Origin: Burkholderia paludis
Lineage (GTDB): Bacteria > Pseudomonadota > Gammaproteobacteria > Burkholderiales > Burkholderiaceae
Direction: 5' to 3'
Assembly: GCF_000732615.1 (NCBI RefSeq)
Contig: NZ_JPGL01000059.1
Span: forward strand, 1-64,000
Length of the DNA: 64,000 nucleotides
Below the pieces are notes generated by a model, which worked only from the letters and a program-made list of their open reading frames with translations, did no database searches and was not told where the DNA came from. The translations under genes and the position numbers were made by a program. This document shows positions 35,522 to 44,260 of this stretch, piece after piece. The number at the start of each line of letters is the position of its first letter. Within the stretch, counting starts at the first letter, position 1.

Positions 35522-37171
35522 GTGCAGAATCACGAAGTCAGCGCGGACGACGCGCCGCCCAAGGCGCAGCGCGGCATCCAGAGTGTCGAGGTCGGCGGCC
35601 GGCTGCTCGACGCGCTCGCGCGCCGGCGCAAGCCGCTCGGCCTGTCGGAGCTGGCCGCGGCGGCCGACCTGTCGACCGCGCAGGCGCACACCTACCTCGT
35701 CAGCCTGACGCGGCTCGCGCTCGTGAAGCGCGACGCGATCACCGGCAACTACGAGCCGGGCCCGTTGTCGCTGCGGCTCGGGCTGATGTCGATCGAGCGA
35801 CAGCCGGCCTATCGCGCGGCGCTGCCGCACGCGGCGCGGCTCGCGGAAACGGTGGGCTTCAGCGTCGCGCTGTCGGTGCCGGGCGCGCTCGGGCCGACGA
35901 TCGTGCGCATCGAGCACGGCGGCTATCCGCTGCACGTGAACCTGCACGTCGGCTCGGTGATGTCGCTCGACACGACGGCGACCGGCCGCGTGTTCCGCGC
36001 GTTCGGCGATCCCGCGCAATGCGACGCGATGGCGGCCAGCCAGGCCGGCGCGGGCGACACGCTTGCCGGCGCGGAGCAGCCCGTGCCGGACGCCGGCGTG
36101 CCGCCCGCCGAACTCGACGCGATCCGCGCGCGCGGCATCGAGCGCGGCGTCGACCTGCCGAGCCCCGGTGTCAGTGCGATGTGCGTGCCGGTGTTCGACG
36201 CGGCGGGCAGGCTGCAGCTTGCGCTGACGGCGATCGGCTCGACCGGCTCGATCGATGTCGCCTGGGACGGCCCGATCGCGGCGGCGCTGCGCGACGCGGC
36301 ACGGCAGGCCACCGCGTCGCTCGGCGCGGCGCACGACGCCGGGCTGCCCGCGCCCGCCCCGGCTCCGGCCGCCTTGCGCGTGCCGCCCGCGCTCGCCGAC
36401 GATGCGAAGGCGCAGCGCGGCATCCATGCGCTCGACAGCACCGGGGAGCTGCTGCTCGCCCTGGTGTCGGCGGGCCGCGCGCTGCCGCTGCGCGATCTGG
36501 CGGCGGCGGCCGGCATGCCGGCCGCGAAAGCCTTTCCGCATCTCGTCAGCCTGCAGAAGATCGGCCTGCTGAGCCGCGACGACGCCGGCTGCTTCGGCGG
36601 CGGCCCGCTCGGGCAGGCGCTCGGCCTGATCGCGATGCAGCGCGTGTCGCCGACGCGCGATGCGGAAGCCGAGATCGTCGCGCTGGCCGGCGCGACCGAC
36701 ATGAGCGTGGCGACCGCGACGCTCGGGCCGCTCGGCCCGACCGTGATCCGCCTCGAGGAATCGGCGCGGCCGCAGCACGTGAGCCTGCAGGTCGGCACGG
36801 TGATGTCGCTCGTCAATACGGCGATCGGACGCATCTTCGCGGCCGGCATGTCCGACGACGTGCTGGCCGACCTGCTCGCCGACGAACCCGTGCGCCTCGC
36901 GGGCAACGCCGCCGCGCTGGCCGACGACGCGTTCCGCGCCCGGCTCGCGACGATTCGCGCCGACGGACTCGATTTCGCCTTCGACGCGCCGGTGCCGGGT
37001 ATCGGGACGGTCGCCGCCCCCGTGTTCGACCACACGGGCAGCATCCGGCTGGTCATCGCGATCATCGGCTCGTCGCGCGGCTTCCCGCGCGGGCCCGACA
37101 GCGCACTCGCGCAGACCCTGCTCGCCGTGACGCGCCGCCTGTCGTGGCGGTTCGGGTGGATCGGCGGCTAA
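35522..37171 (+). CDS. Double-length IclR regulator: two IclR modules fused in tandem
   Basis: A 549-aa product, about twice the normal IclR length. Module 1 (residues 14-280) and module 2 (296-549) each start with KAQRGI and carry a winged HTH followed by an effector domain. HTH 1 has LGLSELAAAADLSTAQAHTYL and HTH 2 has LPLRDLAAAAGMPAAKAFPHL. Both effector domains have the sequence GPTxxRxE...H..L.VG.VMSL. A Pro/Ala linker joins them. The starts of the two modules share a 20-base identical DNA stretch. The GTG at 35522 with a GGAAG site is the likely start. It is divergent from the MBL-MFS operon, which it probably represses or activates. Confidence 0.85.
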   Translation: MQNHEVSADDAPPKAQRGIQSVEVGGRLLDALARRRKPLGLSELAAAADLSTAQAHTYLVSLTRLALVKRDAITGNYEPGPLSLRLGLMSIERQPAYRAALPHAARLAETVGFSVALSVPGALGPTIVRIEHGGYPLHVNLHVGSVMSLDTTATGRVFRAFGDPAQCDAMAASQAGAGDTLAGAEQPVPDAGVPPAELDAIRARGIERGVDLPSPGVSAMCVPVFDAAGRLQLALTAIGSTGSIDVAWDGPIAAALRDAARQATASLGAAHDAGLPAPAPAPAALRVPPALADDAKAQRGIHALDSTGELLLALVSAGRALPLRDLAAAAGMPAAKAFPHLVSLQKIGLLSRDDAGCFGGGPLGQALGLIAMQRVSPTRDAEAEIVALAGATDMSVATATLGPLGPTVIRLEESARPQHVSLQVGTVMSLVNTAIGRIFAAGMSDDVLADLLADEPVRLAGNAAALADDAFRARLATIRADGLDFAFDAPVPGIGTVAAPVFDHTGSIRLVIAIIGSSRGFPRGPDSALAQTLLAVTRRLSWRFGWIGG

Positions 37172-37374
37172 GCGCTACCCGTCACCACGGTCGCGCCGCG
37201 CCGCGCGGCGTGAACTCCCTAGACGATTCCATGCGAGGCCATGCCGGCGCGGCCTCGTCGCGCCTGGGCATCGCGCAAGGGCATCTGGCCCTCATGTTGC
37301 GAAGCAGCAACATAAAGTGTCAGTAATTCCCATATAACGAAATCGCATTTCACAAAGCGGAGACGTTTCGCTAT

Positions 37375-37397
37375 GATTAGGGTTATCCCTAACTCGC
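37375..37397. promoter_or_regulatory. TTAGGG-TTAT-CCCTAA inverted repeat upstream of a tiny ORF
   Basis: A perfect six-base inverted repeat with a four-base spacer lies about 25-40 bases upstream of the ATG at 37418, in a locally AT-rich stretch. It could be an operator or a short 5' hairpin. Confidence 0.5.
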
Positions 37398-37417
37398 CAC
37401 CTATACGGGGCTTCGTC

Positions 37418-37561
37418 ATGAAAACGTCTAATATTTCCGACCGTTCCACCGAATCCGCTGGCTGGCTCGCACGTATGGGCGAGCTGCTTGCGGAAGCCTG
37501 GGCGCTCCACCTCGAGAACTGCGAAGTCATCGCCGAAGCACACGCACGTCTGCCGCACTGA
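37418..37561 (+). CDS. Tiny conserved-looking ORF, function unknown
   Basis: A 47-aa product starting MKTSNISDRSTESAGWLARM, with a predicted amphipathic helix through GELLAEAWALHLENCEVIAEAH. It resembles in size and helical style the short helical proteins common in proteobacteria, but I cannot name a family. Support comes from the AT-rich upstream region with the TTAGGG/CCCTAA repeat, and from the in-frame ATG at 37418 in preference to the upstream start inside the repeat region. Confidence 0.5.
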   Translation: MKTSNISDRSTESAGWLARMGELLAEAWALHLENCEVIAEAHARLPH

Positions 37562-38012
37562 GCGGTACAGGCCGCCGGCCGGCGGCACGGGCCAGCATCC
37601 GGTTCCGCTTGCACGAACGCGCGCCATGAGGCCGCCGCGTCCGGGCATCGGCATGACGGGCAAGTCACGTGAAAACAGGCAGGAGTCGTCCCGGTTGACG
37701 GCGCTCGCAGTGTCTGGAGCGCGTCGGAGTCGATCGGGCGTAACGCCAGGACCGTCTTGAAGTCGATGCCGACGCCGATCGGCATCGGCGCGGCTTCGTT
37801 CCCCGCTCGACCGGGCGGGCTACGCACCGTCATCGGCCGCCGAACGGTTGCGTCGGCTCGTTTCCCAAAGAAGATTCATCCGTATTACCGGCCCTGACGC
37901 CGGAGCGCGCAATCCTGCGCGTTGCCTCCCGGCAAACCGTCTGCTTGGGCCGCGCCATCGCCCTCCATGCGCCGTCGTTCCGACAACGGCCGCGTACCCG
38001 CTCCCGCCCGCA
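37562..38012. other. Intergenic region without recognised features
   Basis: About 450 bases separate the tiny ORF and the Lrp gene. Open frames exist on both strands, including a 204-codon minus-strand frame from 37833. They lack domains and ribosome sites, and I do not accept them. Confidence 0.4.
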
Positions 38013-38495
38013 TCACACCTGAATCGACGGCACGTCCTTCATGCACCGCAGCGCAAACATCGAGCGGCTGTGGCGGATGCTCGAAATCTTGTACAACTTT
38101 TCGCGCAGGAAACGTTCGTAGCCGGCCGTGCCGTCCACCGCGACCTTGATCCAGTAGTCGTACTCCCCCGACACCAGATACGCCTCGAGCACCTCGGGCA
38201 GCGCGGCGAGTTCCTCGCCGAAGCGCGCGAGCGCGTCGTCCTCGTGGCGATCGAGCGTGACCTCGAGGATCACGATGTCCGCATAGCCCAGCTTCCGCTG
38301 GTTGACGAGCGCGACGTAACCGTCGATGTAGCCGTCCATTTCCAGTTGCCGCGTGCGGTTCCAGCACGCGGTGGTCGACATGCCGATCTGTTCGGCCAGT
38401 TCGGCGTTCGACAGGCGCGCATTCTTCTGCAGTGCACCGAGGATCTTGCGGTCCTGGCTGTCGAGTGTTTTCGGCGAGCGTTCGCGTGTGGCCAT
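38013..38495 (-). CDS. Lrp/AsnC-family regulator
   Basis: A 160-aa feast/famine regulator. The N-terminal HTH (LDSQDRKILGALQKNARLSNAELAEQIGMS with TTACWNRTRQLE) spans residues 10-65. It is followed by the RAM/AsnC ligand domain at about 75-150, with the EVLEAYLVSGEYDYWIKV strand typical of the family. It is divergent from a LysE exporter, the common layout in which an amino acid sensor switches on its exporter. The intergenic region carries two CCGGATT-like elements around 38522-38555. Confidence 0.92.
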   Translation of the reverse strand: MATRERSPKTLDSQDRKILGALQKNARLSNAELAEQIGMSTTACWNRTRQLEMDGYIDGYVALVNQRKLGYADIVILEVTLDRHEDDALARFGEELAALPEVLEAYLVSGEYDYWIKVAVDGTAGYERFLREKLYKISSIRHSRSMFALRCMKDVPSIQV

Positions 38496-38779
38496 GACGA
38501 GAAGAACTTTCTACTGAAAACCCGGATTCTATCTGAACGACATTCCGGATTTGTGTCGGTTTGTGTGGAAAAGCGGAAGCCTTTTAATCCGACCCCTTGA
38601 TATATTTTTCCCATGCCCGTTGCCCGGCACGCTCCCCGCGACAACCCCTTCGCACCGGGACGCCCGACCGCAATCACGAGTTGCGGAGCCGGCCAGCAGG
38701 CATGCGATTCCCCGCCGCCCGCGCGCCTATCCGGCCGCGCGGCCTCGGCGCCCGTGTTCCTGTTCCTGCCCTACCCGTC

Positions 38780-39499
38780 ATGTCGTTCAGGCTTTACCTC
38801 TCGTTCCTCGCGGCTTCCGCCGTTCTCGTCTACGCCCCCGGCCCCGTCAACCTGCTCACGATGAACCAGGCGCTCCGCGCCGGCTGGCGCCGCGCGCTGC
38901 CATGCGTCTGGGGCGGCACGCTGGCCGTGCTGCTGCAACTCGCGCTGACCGCGCTGTGCCTCAATTCCCTGGTGGTTCTCGACGAGCGCGCGCTGACCGT
39001 GCTGCGCTGGGCCGGCGCGGCCTACCTCGTCTGGCTCGGTTGCAAGCAATGGCTCAGTCGTGCACCGGCCGTCGGCCCTGTCGCGTCGGCCGACTCAGCC
39101 GACTCAGCCGACTCAGCCGACTCAGCCGACTCGGTCAACTCGGTCAACTCGGTCAACTCGGCCCGGCCGGCCGACGCGCTACCGCCGACAACCGAGTCGC
39201 ATCGCGCGCTGTTCTGGCGCGGCGTCGCGACCTCGGGCCTGAATCCGAAGACGCTGCTGTTCTTTCCGTCGTTCTTTCCCCAGTTCATCGTCCCGGGCGC
39301 CGGCTGGAGCCTGAACCAGCAGTTCCTGCTGCTCGCGGCGACGTTCGCGGTACTGTTCGCCGGCGGCGTGGCGTCGATGGCGCTGTTCTCGCACCGACTG
39401 AGCCGCGCGCTGGATCGCCCGGCGCGCATGCGCGCGATGAATCGCGTGACCGGCGGGCTGCTGGTCGGGATGGGCGCGATCATGGTCGGCTGGAACTGA
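38780..39499 (+). CDS. LysE/RhtB-family exporter with an in-frame repeat loop
   Basis: A 239-aa amino acid exporter of the LysE type with about six helices. The N-terminal half has VYAPGPVNLLTMNQALRAGW, the family's PGP signature. The central loop between helices 3 and 4 is expanded by a tripeptide repeat at residues 104-127: ADS five times, then VNS three times. The C-terminal half restarts at LFWRGVATSGLNPKTLLFF. Typical relatives are about 205-215 aa, so the repeat accounts for most of the excess. It is likely regulated by the divergent Lrp protein. Confidence 0.88.
   Translation: MSFRLYLSFLAASAVLVYAPGPVNLLTMNQALRAGWRRALPCVWGGTLAVLLQLALTALCLNSLVVLDERALTVLRWAGAAYLVWLGCKQWLSRAPAVGPVASADSADSADSADSADSVNSVNSVNSARPADALPPTTESHRALFWRGVATSGLNPKTLLFFPSFFPQFIVPGAGWSLNQQFLLLAATFAVLFAGGVASMALFSHRLSRALDRPARMRAMNRVTGGLLVGMGAIMVGWN
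39089..39160 (+). repeat. 9-bp in-frame tandem repeat in the LysE gene
   Basis: Eight nonamer units, five GCCGACTCA-like and three GTCAACTCG, lie within the coding sequence. Because the unit is a multiple of three, copy-number change would alter loop length without breaking the frame. Confidence 0.92.
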
Positions 39500-39584
39500 A
39501 CGGCCGGATCAACGGGCTTTTTCCCGGCAGCCGTCAGGTGCCTTGAACAAGCAGTCGATCGCCGAATGCGCGAGGTTCGCGGCC

Positions 39585-39672
39585 GTTTCGTCGTTTCGTC
39601 GTTTCGTCGTTTCGTCGTTTCGTCGTTTCGTCGGTCTGCCGTTTCGCCGGTCTGCCGGCCTGCCGGTCTGCC
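39585..39672. repeat. 8-bp tandem repeat upstream of the VTT gene
   Basis: Six perfect GTTTCGTC octamers (39585-39632) are followed by five degenerate units such as GGTCTGCC. The array lies in the 320-base gap between the LysE and VTT genes, about 150 bases ahead of the VTT start. It does not lie in an accepted gene. Confidence 0.92.
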
Positions 39673-39819
39673 TGACGAAGTTTGTCACGCGCCGCCTGCA
39701 ACGCCTGCAACGCCTGCTCGCGCCAGTCGGCCTGCGCGGCTGTCCCGCCCGCCTCGCGATCGACGCATTCGTGGTGCCGCGCGCCAGGGCGCCGGGTGCA
39801 CGCCCGGTACAATCGCACG

Positions 39820-40251
39820 ATGTCCGAATTGCTCACTTACGGCGGCCTGTTCGCCGTGTCGATGGTCGCCGCGACCCTGTTCCCGCTCCAGTCCGAAGCC
39901 GTGCTCGCCGGCCTGCTGCTCGCCGGGCGGGAGCCTGCGTGGGCGCTGGTGCTCGTCGCGAGCATCGGCAACGTCGCCGGCTCCGTGATCAACTGGGCGC
40001 TCGGGCGCGGCATCGAGCACTTTCGCGAACGCCGCTGGTTTCCCGTCAAGCCCGCCGCCCTCGCGCGCGCCGAGCGCTGGTATGCGCGCTACGGCCGCTG
40101 GTCGCTGCTGCTGAGCTGGGCGCCCGTGATCGGCGATCCGCTGACAATGATCGCGGGCGTGCTGCGCGAGCCGTTGCCGTCGTTCCTCGCGATCGTCACC
40201 GTCGCGAAAGTCGCCCGGTATCTGGTGATCGTGTGGCTCGTTCCAGGTTGA
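39820..40251 (+). CDS. VTT/DedA-like small membrane protein (YqaA type)
   Basis: A 143-aa inner-membrane protein with four or so helices. It shows the family's GNVAGSVINWALGRGIEHF segment (residues 46-64) and RWSLLLSWAPVIGDPLTMIAGVLR, including the conserved G-D-P-L motif of the VTT/YqaA group. Some relatives act in envelope maintenance or lipid scrambling. The ATG at 39820 gives the family-like length; the longer open frame upstream runs through the octamer-flanking region and is unlikely to be translated. Confidence 0.85.
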   Translation: MSELLTYGGLFAVSMVAATLFPLQSEAVLAGLLLAGREPAWALVLVASIGNVAGSVINWALGRGIEHFRERRWFPVKPAALARAERWYARYGRWSLLLSWAPVIGDPLTMIAGVLREPLPSFLAIVTVAKVARYLVIVWLVPG

Positions 40252-40298
40252 CGCGCTACGCCTGAGCATGAGCTGAATGCGCGCCTGATTCCGAACGC

Positions 40299-40322
40299 GA
40301 GTCCGAGTCCGAGTCCGAGTCC
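40299..40322. repeat. 6-bp tandem repeat
   Basis: Four perfect GAGTCC units, followed by degenerate copies up to about 40355, lie between the VTT stop and the MFS stop. Confidence 0.8.
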
Positions 40323-40384
40323 GATCTCAAGCCCGAACGCGAACCCGATCCCGCAACACGCGTGCACAAGCCCACGCAGCCCGA

Positions 40385-41842
40385 CTACCGCTGCCTCACG
40401 CGCACGGCCGGCCCGCGATACCGGCCCGGCGCACCGGACGCCTCCGACGACACTTCCGCGGGCGCCGCGATCTCGTCGAGCGAACGCCGGTTGGTGCGCG
40501 GCCCGAAGATCCCGATCGACAGCATCACGACCAGCATGCTCGCGCCGATCAGCGCGAACACCGCCGGCACGCCGAGATGCGCGAGGATCAGCGCGATCAG
40601 GTAGCTGCTCGCCACGCCGGTCAGCCGCCCGAACGAATGGACGAACCCCAGCGCGCGGCTGCGGATCGCGGTCGGGAAGACCTCGGCCTGATACGCGGTC
40701 GCATTGCTTGCGAGCGTCGTGTTGCAGAACGTGATCAGGATGCCGAACAGGATCACGGCGGCGACCGACGACGACATCGCGAATGCCGTCCCGAACAGCG
40801 CGACGCCGAACGCCGCCGCCACGATCAGCCACTTGCGCTCGATGCGATCGGAAAACAGGCCTGCCGCGAGCGGCGAAAGCGGATACGCGAACGCGATCAG
40901 GAACGCATAGAGCAGGCTCTGCGTCACGGGCGTGCCCCGCGCGGCCAGCAGGCTCGGCAGCCACTGGCTGAAGCCGAAGAAGCCGATGCTCAGGCACGCG
41001 TTGAACGCGATCAGCATCAGCGTCCGGCCGCGCAGGCCGGCATCCCACATCGACACCGCGCGCGCTGCGCCCGCCTCGCCCGCCGCGACGGGCGGCACCT
41101 CGGGCAACGGCCGGCCGTGCTCGCGCGCGACGCGCGCCTCGATCGCCGCCAGCACCGCCTCGGCTTCGTCCGCGCGGCCGTGCATCGCGAGCCAGCGCGG
41201 CGATTCAGGAATGCGCGATTGCAGCCACCAGACGATCACCGCGCCGCTGCCGCCCAGGAGAATCACCCAGCGCCAGCCGGACAGGCCGAGCGGCGCGCGC
41301 GGGATGAGCAGCCACGACGCGAGCGCGAGCACCGGCATCGCGAGATAGCCGATCGCGAAACACACGGCAAAGGCGCGGCCGCGCATGCCCTTCGGCACGA
41401 GTTCGGTGAGGTACGCGCCGATGGTGATCAGCTCGGCGCCCACGCCGATACCGGCGACCAGCCGGCACAGGTGGATGCCGATCGCGGTTTGCTGCACGCA
41501 CATCGCGAGGCTCGCCAGCGTATAGAGCAGCAGCGAGCCGGTGAACACGGCGCGCCGCCCGAAACGGTCGGCCAGCCGCGCCACGGCGATTTCGCCGATG
41601 AACAGGCCGATGAACGTCGCCGCGCCGAGCGTCGCCTGGTCAGACAGGCCGAACAGGCCCTTCGCACCGACGTGGAAGATCCCGTCGCTAACGAGGCCGG
41701 CCGGCAGGTACGTCATCTGGAACAGGTCGTAGACCTCGAAGAAGCCGCCGACGCTCAGCATCAGCACGAGGCCCCAGATGCTGGCCGTCGGCGGCAGACG
41801 GTCGATGCGCGCCGTCACGGCAAGCGCGGTTGAGTTGGACAT
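40385..41842 (-). CDS. MFS transporter of the IclR-controlled cluster
   Basis: A 485-aa, 12-helix major facilitator of the sugar/aromatic-acid porter type. ADRFGRRAVFTGS lies in loop 2-3, GIGVGAELITIGAYLTELVPKGMRGRA follows helix 4, and ESPRWLAMHGRADEAEAVL follows helix 6, all classical motifs. It is the last gene of the IclR-CaiB-cyclase-MFS operon (40 bases after the cyclase gene) and is the likely importer for the compound the cluster degrades. The C-terminal tail is cytoplasmic and rich in Pro and Arg. Confidence 0.9.
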   Translation of the reverse strand: MSNSTALAVTARIDRLPPTASIWGLVLMLSVGGFFEVYDLFQMTYLPAGLVSDGIFHVGAKGLFGLSDQATLGAATFIGLFIGEIAVARLADRFGRRAVFTGSLLLYTLASLAMCVQQTAIGIHLCRLVAGIGVGAELITIGAYLTELVPKGMRGRAFAVCFAIGYLAMPVLALASWLLIPRAPLGLSGWRWVILLGGSGAVIVWWLQSRIPESPRWLAMHGRADEAEAVLAAIEARVAREHGRPLPEVPPVAAGEAGAARAVSMWDAGLRGRTLMLIAFNACLSIGFFGFSQWLPSLLAARGTPVTQSLLYAFLIAFAYPLSPLAAGLFSDRIERKWLIVAAAFGVALFGTAFAMSSSVAAVILFGILITFCNTTLASNATAYQAEVFPTAIRSRALGFVHSFGRLTGVASSYLIALILAHLGVPAVFALIGASMLVVMLSIGIFGPRTNRRSLDEIAAPAEVSSEASGAPGRYRGPAVRVRQR

Positions 41843-41882
41843 GCTGCTGTCTCCGGAAAGGAATTCGGGCGTCGCGCCGCGC

Positions 41883-42905
41883 TCAGACGGTCGCGACCGG
41901 ATTGACCGGCGAGCCGACGAGGCCGCGCAGGTGCAGCGGCGGCGCCGTCAGCAGGAAGCGGTTGCGCCGGTGCTCGCGCAGCCAGCGCGCGAGCGGCGTG
42001 AGGTGCCACAACTCGCCGAGATGGATGCCGAGCTTGAAGAGACACAGTGCGTGCAGCGGCATCAGCGGCCCGCGTTCGGCGCGCGGCAGCGGCGCCCGCG
42101 GACGCTCCTCGACCGCGTGGTTGTCCGCGACCAGCGCCGCGAGCCCGGACGTGTCGATCCATTCGAGCAGCCGCGGATCGTCGCCGTCGAGCACGCAGCA
42201 GGCGCCGTGCACGTCCGGCGCGGGCCCCGGCCCCCGGGCCTCGAGCAGCAGGTCGGCGAAGCCGGTATGCAGGCAGACGATGTCGCCGCGCTCGACGACG
42301 ACGTCGTCGGCCCGCATCGCCGCCATCAGATCCGCGTAGCCGACCTTGCGGCGCGCATCGCCGAAATGATGCCGCAGGTCGATCATCACGCCGCGCCCCT
42401 GCACGCCGCTCGCCGCCATGTGCTCGATGCCGAGCGCGCGGGCGCCGCCTACCGGCGCGCCGTCCTCCGGCACCCGCACGTGCTCGCCCATCCGGTAGCC
42501 GTTGTAGAACACGGCTTCCGCATCGCCGTCGCCATCCGCATCGAACAGGCTGCCGACGTGCGACAGCGCATCCCACTGGGTCGAGAATTGCGAATGCAGG
42601 CAGAATGCGTCGTCGCATACGACGTCCGTCGCATGCGCGACCTGCTCGTCCGCGCGATAGCCGAAGTACGGCTTGCCGTGCAGCAGCGCGGGCATGATCG
42701 CGGGCGGCCGCCGCCGCGCGTTGAGCCCCCCGCCGTGCGGCACGTCGAGCGGCAGGCTGAGCGAGAACACGCGCCCCTCGCGCACCTCGCGCACGCCCTC
42801 CAGCGTCTTCTGCGGCGTGAGCCAGTTCAGTCGCCCCTTCTGGTCGTCGTCGCCAAAATCGCCCCAGTTCGAGCCGGGCGGCCGGTGTGTCCAGCGCGGT
42901 TTCAT
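41883..42905 (-). CDS. Cyclase-family hydrolase (kynurenine formamidase-like fold)
   Basis: A 340-aa member of the putative cyclase family (PF04199), which includes arylformamidase and isatin hydrolase. Key segments are WDALSHVGSLFDADGDGDAE, holding the metal-binding H near residue 120, and the C-terminal HYHLGELWHLTPLA-like region. These enzymes open amides, lactams or lactones using a divalent metal. The ATG at 42905 has a GAGGAG site; the upstream 21 codons of open frame are not family-like. It is co-transcribed with the CaiB-type transferase. Ring-opening or hydrolysis of the pathway substrate is inferred. Confidence 0.85.
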   Translation of the reverse strand: MKPRWTHRPPGSNWGDFGDDDQKGRLNWLTPQKTLEGVREVREGRVFSLSLPLDVPHGGGLNARRRPPAIMPALLHGKPYFGYRADEQVAHATDVVCDDAFCLHSQFSTQWDALSHVGSLFDADGDGDAEAVFYNGYRMGEHVRVPEDGAPVGGARALGIEHMAASGVQGRGVMIDLRHHFGDARRKVGYADLMAAMRADDVVVERGDIVCLHTGFADLLLEARGPGPAPDVHGACCVLDGDDPRLLEWIDTSGLAALVADNHAVEERPRAPLPRAERGPLMPLHALCLFKLGIHLGELWHLTPLARWLREHRRNRFLLTAPPLHLRGLVGSPVNPVATV

Positions 42906-42964
42906 GTCGAAAGTCTCCTCGATTGTCGTTGTCGCGGGCCGCTGACGCGCGGGCCCGGTCATCC

Positions 42965-44242
42965 TCATCCGTGACGGATCACCCCGCGTTCGGCAAGGCG
43001 CTCGAATTCGCGTTCGCCCAGCAACGGCTCGAGGATGTCGCGGTTGTTCTCGCCGAGCCGCGGCGCCGGCCGCCGGAACGTGCCCGGCGTGCGCGAGAAG
43101 CGCGGCGCGATGTTGTGCATCGGCAGCGTGCCGACGTCCTCGTCCGGTACATTCACCAGCGCTTCCCGCTCAATCACGTAGTGGTCCTGAACAACCTGGC
43201 TAATATCGTGGATCGGTCCGGCCGTCACGCCCGCCTCCTCGAAGAACGCGAGATTGTCGGCCAGGTCGCGCGCGGCGATGAATTCGCCGACGATTTCGTC
43301 GAGCCGCTGCGCATGCTGCACGCGCAGCACATTGGTGCGATAGCGCGGATCGTCCACGAGATCGGGCCGCCCGATCGCGCGAAACAGGCGCTCCGCCATC
43401 GTCTGCGTCGAACTCGACAGGCACAGCCACCGGTCGTCGCGCGTGCGATAGGCGTTGCGCGGCGCGGTGTTGGTGGAACGGCTGCCCGTGCGCGGCTTGA
43501 CCTTGCCGGTCATCGCGTAGTTCGCGGCAGAAGGCCCGAGGATCGACAGCAGCGGTTCGAACAGCGACACGTCGATCACCTGGCCCGGCGCGTCGTTCGC
43601 GTCGCGCGCCCACAATCCGACCATCACGGCGATCGCGCCGGACAGGCCCGCCGTCATGTCGCCGAGAAACATCGGCGGCAACACCGGTTCGCGGTCGGCG
43701 AAGCCGTTGATCGCGGCAAAACCCGAATAGCCTTCCGCTAGCGTGCCGAAACCCGGCTTATGGCGGTACGGCCCCGTCTGCCCCCATCCGGAAATGCGCG
43801 CGATCACGAGCTTCGGCCGGATCGCCAGCAGCACGTCGGGGCCGAGACCCATCTGCTCGAGCACGCCGGGCTTGAAGCTCTCGATGAACACGTCGGCCTC
43901 ACGCACCAGCGCCAAGACGATGTCGATGCCTTCGGGCGTGTGCAGATCGACGCACACGCTGCGCTTGTTGCGCCCGTACACCTTCCAGTTGGTGCTGATG
44001 CCGCCCGCGCCGACCGCGCGCAGCGTATCGCCCTGCTCCGGCTCGACCTTGATGACGTCCGCGCCGAAATCCGCGAGCTGCACGCTCAGCATGTTGCCGG
44101 CCATCAGCCGCGACAGGTCGACCACGCGCACGCCCGCCAGCGGGCCTTCGGCGTCCACGTCGAACTGGCGGCCGTGGAGCGGGCCGATCCGGCCCGCGTG
44201 GCCGGTTGGTTCGGTTTCGGCTTGCGCCAAGGGTTCCGACAT
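42965..44242 (-). CDS. CaiB/BaiF family CoA-transferase (class III)
   Basis: A 425-aa class-III CoA transferase that moves CoA between carboxylic acids. Diagnostic features are GVRVVDLSRLMAGNMLSVQLADFGADVIKVE at about 37-67 and the catalytic Asp195 in MFLGDMTAGLSGA. RNKRSVCVDLHTPEG follows the first domain. It lies 18 bases after the IclR gene and 59 bases before the cyclase gene on the same strand. It probably activates the acid for the CitE-type lyase encoded on the divergent arm. Confidence 0.92.
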   Translation of the reverse strand: MSEPLAQAETEPTGHAGRIGPLHGRQFDVDAEGPLAGVRVVDLSRLMAGNMLSVQLADFGADVIKVEPEQGDTLRAVGAGGISTNWKVYGRNKRSVCVDLHTPEGIDIVLALVREADVFIESFKPGVLEQMGLGPDVLLAIRPKLVIARISGWGQTGPYRHKPGFGTLAEGYSGFAAINGFADREPVLPPMFLGDMTAGLSGAIAVMVGLWARDANDAPGQVIDVSLFEPLLSILGPSAANYAMTGKVKPRTGSRSTNTAPRNAYRTRDDRWLCLSSSTQTMAERLFRAIGRPDLVDDPRYRTNVLRVQHAQRLDEIVGEFIAARDLADNLAFFEEAGVTAGPIHDISQVVQDHYVIEREALVNVPDEDVGTLPMHNIAPRFSRTPGTFRRPAPRLGENNRDILEPLLGEREFERLAERGVIRHG

Positions 44243-44260
44243 TACGATTCTCCTGGTGGA

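Noticed and set aside
37219-37833. A minus-strand 204-codon frame opposite the tiny ORF
   Set aside because: No domain, poor composition, and it lies across an AT-rich control region with an inverted repeat.
39534-39836. A minus-strand 100-codon frame through the octamer repeats
   Set aside because: The repetitive Glu-Thr-Lys-Arg stretch is a product of the simple repeat; no ribosome site or homology.
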